DNA from: Paracoccus jeotgali
GTDB taxonomy: Bacteria; Pseudomonadota; Alphaproteobacteria; Rhodobacterales; Rhodobacteraceae
DNA: 64,000 nt
NCBI RefSeq assembly: GCF_002865605.1
Contig: NZ_CP025583.1
Coordinates: 2,646,501-2,710,500, forward strand
Reading direction: 5' to 3'
The notes under the pieces are model-generated. The model saw nothing but the letters and a program-made list of their open reading frames with translations. It ran no database searches and had not been told where the DNA came from. Position 1 is the stretch's first letter; each line of letters opens with the position of its first letter. This document shows positions 60,416-64,000 of the stretch, in pieces. The translations under genes were made by a program, and so were the position numbers.

Positions 60416-63359
60416 CTGGCAGGGCGGCAGCTTTGCCCTGCCTCCCGGCGCGGATTTCTGCCGGGGCGTGGTGGCGGGGCTGATGGCGCGTGTCGCCGGC
60501 AAACCGCCCGAGGCGCTGGCCGAGGTCACCATCTATGTCAACGCCGGCCGCACCCTGCGCAGCCTGCGCGAGGCGTTCGACGACCACGCCCGCCAGCACG
60601 GCCCGATCCTGTTGCCCCGGCTGCGCCTGATCGCCGATCTGGGCGCGGGGATGCCGGGCGAACGCGCGGCGCCGCTGGCCCGGGTGCTGGATCTGGGGCG
60701 GCTGGTCTCGCGGCTGATCGCGCAGCAGCCGGGGCTGGGGGCCGGGCAGTCGGTGCCCGATCTGGCGCAGTCGCTGGCCGATCTGATGACCGAGATGCAG
60801 TTCGAGGGCTGCGACCAGTCCAGCCTGTCCGACATCGACGCCCGCGACCATGCCGCCCATTGGCAGCGCAGCCTGCGCTTTCTGCACATCGCGGCCGGCT
60901 TCTATCTGGGCGAGCCGGTGCAGGATCAGGCCGCCCGCCAACGCCACGCGGCGCAGGCGCTGGCCGATCTGTGGGCGGCAGGCCGCGATCTGCCGCAGGC
61001 GCCGGTGATCGTCGCCGGCTCGACCGGGTCGCATGGCGCGACGCGGCTGTTCCTGCAGGCGGTGGCGGCGGTGCCGCTGGGGACGGTGATCCTGCCCGGC
61101 TATGATTTCGGGCAGCCGGACAGCGTCTGGGACTCGCTTGGTCCGCAGGCCGAGGATCACCCGCAGGCCCGTCTTGCGGCGCTGCGGGGTGGCGGGGTCC
61201 AGCCTTGGCACGCGGGCCAAGACGCCCCCGCGCCCGGTCGCAATCGACTGGTGTCGCTTGCCTTGCGTCCCGCGCCGGTCACCGATCAGTGGATCAGCGA
61301 GGGGCCGGGGCTGGCCGATCTGGCCGGCGCGACGGCGGGCCTGACCCTGATCGAGGCCGACCAGCCCCAGCAAGAGGCCGACGCCATCGCCATCCTGATC
61401 CGCGACGCCGTAGGCCGCCAGCAGCCGGTGCGGCTGATCACCTCGGATCGCGGGCTGGTGCGGCGGATCGCGGCGGTGCTGGATCGCTGGGATCTGCAGA
61501 TCGAAGATTCGGCGGGCGAGCCGCTGCAACTGTCGGCGGCGGGGCTGTTCCTGCGCCATGTCGCGGGGCTGTTTGTCCAGAAGGTCACGGTGGATGTGCT
61601 GCTGACGATCCTCAAAGACCCGGTCACCGCCACCGGCGGGCCGCGCGGCGACGTGCTGCGCCACACCCGCGATCTGGAGTTGCGGCTGCGCCGGCACGGC
61701 CCGGCCTTCCCCGACGCGGCTGCGCTGCGGGAGTGGGCCGATGGCGGCGACGCCTCGCGCAAGCTGTGGTGCGAATGGCTGGCCCAGGCGCTTGATATGG
61801 TCAAGGACGGCAGCGACCGCACGCCGCAGCCGGTGCCGGACCGGCTGGCGGCGCATCGGGCGCTGGCCGACTGGCTGGCAGCCGGGCCGGGGGGCAAGGC
61901 GCAGAGCTCGCGGCTGTGGAACCGCGCCGACGGGCAGGCGGCGCAGGCGGCGCTGCGGCATCTGGCCGACCATGCCGACCGCGCCCAGCCGATGACGCCG
62001 CGCGAATATGCCGATCTGATCGACACCCATCTGGCCCGCCACGCCGTGCGCGGCAGCGATCAGGGCCACCCGCTGATCCGCTATTTCGGCACCCGCGAGG
62101 CGCGGACCGAGGCCAACCGCTCGGACGGGGCCGTTGTCGTGCTGGCGGGGCTGAACGAGGGCGGCTGGCCGCAGGCGCTGGCGCCCGATCCCTGGCTGTC
62201 GCGGCTGATGCGCCAGCAGGCCGGGTTGACCCTGCCCGAGCGGCAGATCGGGCTGGCCGCGCATGACTTTCAGCAGGCCATCGCCGCGCCGCAGGTGGTG
62301 CTGACCCGCGCCCGCCGCGATGCCGAGGCCGAGACCATCCCCTCGCGCTGGCTGAACCGGCTGACCAACCTGATGTCCGGGCTGACCGATCAGGACGGCC
62401 CGGCGGCGCTGCAGGCGATGCGGCAGCGGGGCGGCACATGGCTGGCGCTGGCCCGGCAGATGGCCGAGCCGCGTTACCGGCTGGACCCGGCGCCGCGCCC
62501 GGCCCCGGTGCCGCCGGCGCCGGCCTTTGCCGCGATCTCGGTCACCGGCGTCGCAAAGCTGATCCGCGACCCCTACGCCGTCTATGCCGACAAGGTGCTG
62601 GGGCTGCGCGCGCTGGACCCGTTGCGGCCTGAACCGGACGCCTCGCTGCGCGGACAGGTGCTGCACATGATCGTCGAGCGTCTGCTGACGCCCCCGCCCG
62701 CCGCCGGCACCTCGGCGCAGGCGCTGCGGGCGCGGTTTCTGGCCATGACCGCCGAGGTTCTCGCCCAAGAGGTGCCTTGGCCCGCCGCCCGCGCCTTCTG
62801 GCAGGCGCGGATGGAGCGCATCGCCACCCGCATCGCGAGGGACGAGGCCGAGCGTCTGCAATCGGCCCGCCCGCTGGTGGTCGAGGCCTCGCACAGCCTG
62901 CCGGTGCCGGGCCTGACCCTGCGGCTGACCGCGCGGCCCGACCGCATCGACCTGCTGGACGGCGGCGCGATGGCGCACGTCTATGACTATAAAAGCGGCA
63001 ATCCGCCCACGGACGCGCAGATGGAACATTTCGACAAGCAGCTTTTGCTGGAGGCCGCGATGGTCGCCAAGGGCGCCTTTCCGGCGCTTGGCCCGGTGAC
63101 GGTTCAGGGCGTCAGCTATATCCAGCTTGGTGGCGAGGGCGCGACCCATCCGCGCAAGTTCACCCCCGAAGCGGCCGAGGAAACCTGGCAGAAATTCGTC
63201 ATCCTCGCCGGGCGCTATCTGCGCGGCGAGTGCGGGTTCGCGGCGCGGCGGGCGCTGCAGAAATCCGGCGACCGCAGCGATTACGACCACCTGTCGCGCT
63301 ATGGCGAATGGGGCACGGGCGACGCGCCGGTGCAGATGCGGGTGGGCGATCATGGTTGA
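60405..63359 (+). CDS. addB: double-strand break repair protein AddB
   Basis: This 984-residue AddB subunit of the AddAB helicase-nuclease processes DNA ends for recombination. Most of the length is a helicase-like fold without a functional Walker A near the start, as in alphaproteobacterial AddB. The C-terminal RecB-type nuclease holds LRGQVLHMIVERLL, ARPDRIDLLDG and VYDYKSG with the active-site D and K. ATG 60405 overlaps murU; an earlier in-frame ATG (60312) would read through that gene. addA overlaps its end by eight bases. Confidence 0.93.
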   Translation: MWSDWQGGSFALPPGADFCRGVVAGLMARVAGKPPEALAEVTIYVNAGRTLRSLREAFDDHARQHGPILLPRLRLIADLGAGMPGERAAPLARVLDLGRLVSRLIAQQPGLGAGQSVPDLAQSLADLMTEMQFEGCDQSSLSDIDARDHAAHWQRSLRFLHIAAGFYLGEPVQDQAARQRHAAQALADLWAAGRDLPQAPVIVAGSTGSHGATRLFLQAVAAVPLGTVILPGYDFGQPDSVWDSLGPQAEDHPQARLAALRGGGVQPWHAGQDAPAPGRNRLVSLALRPAPVTDQWISEGPGLADLAGATAGLTLIEADQPQQEADAIAILIRDAVGRQQPVRLITSDRGLVRRIAAVLDRWDLQIEDSAGEPLQLSAAGLFLRHVAGLFVQKVTVDVLLTILKDPVTATGGPRGDVLRHTRDLELRLRRHGPAFPDAAALREWADGGDASRKLWCEWLAQALDMVKDGSDRTPQPVPDRLAAHRALADWLAAGPGGKAQSSRLWNRADGQAAQAALRHLADHADRAQPMTPREYADLIDTHLARHAVRGSDQGHPLIRYFGTREARTEANRSDGAVVVLAGLNEGGWPQALAPDPWLSRLMRQQAGLTLPERQIGLAAHDFQQAIAAPQVVLTRARRDAEAETIPSRWLNRLTNLMSGLTDQDGPAALQAMRQRGGTWLALARQMAEPRYRLDPAPRPAPVPPAPAFAAISVTGVAKLIRDPYAVYADKVLGLRALDPLRPEPDASLRGQVLHMIVERLLTPPPAAGTSAQALRARFLAMTAEVLAQEVPWPAARAFWQARMERIATRIARDEAERLQSARPLVVEASHSLPVPGLTLRLTARPDRIDLLDGGAMAHVYDYKSGNPPTDAQMEHFDKQLLLEAAMVAKGAFPALGPVTVQGVSYIQLGGEGATHPRKFTPEAAEETWQKFVILAGRYLRGECGFAARRALQKSGDRSDYDHLSRYGEWGTGDAPVQMRVGDHG

Positions 63360-64000
63360 GATGCAGGCCGCCAACGCCGCCTCGCAGCGCCAGATCGCCT
63401 CGGCCGATCCGACGCGCTCGACCTGGCTGACCGCCAATGCCGGCTCGGGCAAGACGCGGGTGCTGACCGACCGGGTGGCGCGTCTGCTGCTGGCGGGAAC
63501 GCCGCCGGAACGGGTGCTGTGCCTGACCTATACCAAGGCCGCCGCGACCGAGATGCAGAACCGCCTGCTGCAACGGCTGGGCGAATGGGCGATGCTGCCC
63601 GAGGACCGGCTGCGCCACGCCCTGCGGGAACTGGGCGAAGGCCACGCCCCCGACCTTGCCACCGCGCGGCGGCTGTTCGCGCAAGCGATCGAGACGCCGG
63701 GCGGGCTGAAGGTCCAGACGATCCACAGCTTCTGCGCCTCGCTGCTGCGCCGCTTCCCGCTCGAAGCCGGGGTGCCGCATGGCTTCACCGAGCTGGACGA
63801 CCGCAGCGCCACCCTGCTGCGGGCCGAGATTCTGGACGAGATGGCCGAGGAAGGCGTGGCCGAGATCGCCGACATCACCGCGATCAGCGGCGGCGACAAT
63901 CTGGACGCGCTGCTGGCCCGGATCGCGCGGATCGGTGCGCCCGACATAGACCCCGCCGCGATCTGGCAGGCGGTGGGCCTGCCGCCGAACATGACGCAGA
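63352..64000 (+). CDS. addA: double-strand break repair helicase AddA, 5' part
   Basis: The first 216 codons of AddA, cut by the window end. The frame starts at ATG 63352 (a second ATG follows at 63361) and overlaps addB by eight bases. The UvrD-type Walker A motif TANAGSGKTRVLTDRVARLL lies at about 27-46, helicase motif Ia follows (LCLTYTKAAATEMQNRLLQ), and TIHSFCASLLRRFP marks the Ib region. AddA supplies the motor and one nuclease site of the AddAB complex. Confidence 0.93.
   Translation, partial: MVEMQAANAASQRQIASADPTRSTWLTANAGSGKTRVLTDRVARLLLAGTPPERVLCLTYTKAAATEMQNRLLQRLGEWAMLPEDRLRHALRELGEGHAPDLATARRLFAQAIETPGGLKVQTIHSFCASLLRRFPLEAGVPHGFTELDDRSATLLRAEILDEMAEEGVAEIADITAISGGDNLDALLARIARIGAPDIDPAAIWQAVGLPPNMTQ

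Noticed and set aside
60330..63452. A 1040-codon minus-strand frame opposite addB
   Set aside because: Shadow of addB, Arg/Gln/Gly-rich and without motifs.

Overview
The window is chromosomal DNA from a high-GC alphaproteobacterium of the Rhodobacteraceae. The overall gene set most resembles Paracoccus; the genus is inferred from gene content, not from a search. Supporting signs are the rho-mnmE-mnmG-rsmG-parA-parB cluster, a complete PhyR/NepR/EcfG general stress module, a class I polyhydroxyalkanoate synthase, an AddAB repair nuclease, and GTG starts and four-base stop/start overlaps throughout. No rRNA, tRNA, insertion sequence, prophage or CRISPR array was seen.

Layout. 1-2.8 kb: an EcfG-like sigma factor, a glycine/arginine-rich BON protein and a DUF892 ferritin-like protein; the last two have EcfG-type promoters. 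3-5.1 kb: an RsuA-family pseudouridine synthase and a ZnT9-like cation transporter, between AT-richer gene-free stretches. 5.2-10.5 kb: a molybdenum hydroxylase locus (mocA and xdhC on one strand, paoABC on the other). 10.5-16 kb: a small zinc-finger protein, an AEC transporter, a 3-methyladenine glycosylase, a 43-residue lipoprotein, a dioxygenase-hydrolase fusion and an MFS transporter. 16.3-19.9 kb: a MaoC-phosphotransacetylase fusion and PhaC. 20-25 kb: a yhiI-rbbA-yhhJ type export operon. 25-34 kb: tamB, tamA and glucokinase. 34-37 kb: ahcY-metK. 36.8-42 kb: clpP, grpE and hrcA leftward, then rph, rdgB, hemW and ybaN rightward. 42-49.2 kb: parB, parA, rsmG, mnmG, mnmE, rho and hemJ, all leftward. 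49.2-49.5 kb: a gene-free region with an AT-rich end and a cluster of DnaA-box-like sequences, the best candidate for oriC. 49.5-52.7 kb: aroE, coaE, dnaQ and a YihY protein rightward. 52.7-57.2 kb: an RlmL-like RNA methyltransferase and phyR leftward, then nepR, ecfG and a HisKA_2 sensor kinase rightward. 57.3-64 kb: an aldo/keto reductase, a TsaE-kinase fusion, a MurU-like nucleotidyltransferase, addB and the 5' part of addA.

Two themes tie the window together. First, it spans what looks like the replication origin: genes diverge from the oriC candidate, parAB lies 5.5-7.2 kb away, and two parS-like 16-mers sit inside the start regions of rsmG and mnmG. Second, it carries both the core of the general stress response and likely members of its regulon, since GGAAC-N16/17-(C/G)GTT elements precede nepR-ecfG, the BON gene and the DUF892 gene.

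Most genes are recognisable families. The less ordinary observations are several gene fusions, a long basic Ala/Pro/Lys-rich extension on PhaC, a BON protein that is mostly low-complexity sequence, and two genes whose conserved N-termini appear to need non-canonical start codons. No clearly new multi-gene system was found.
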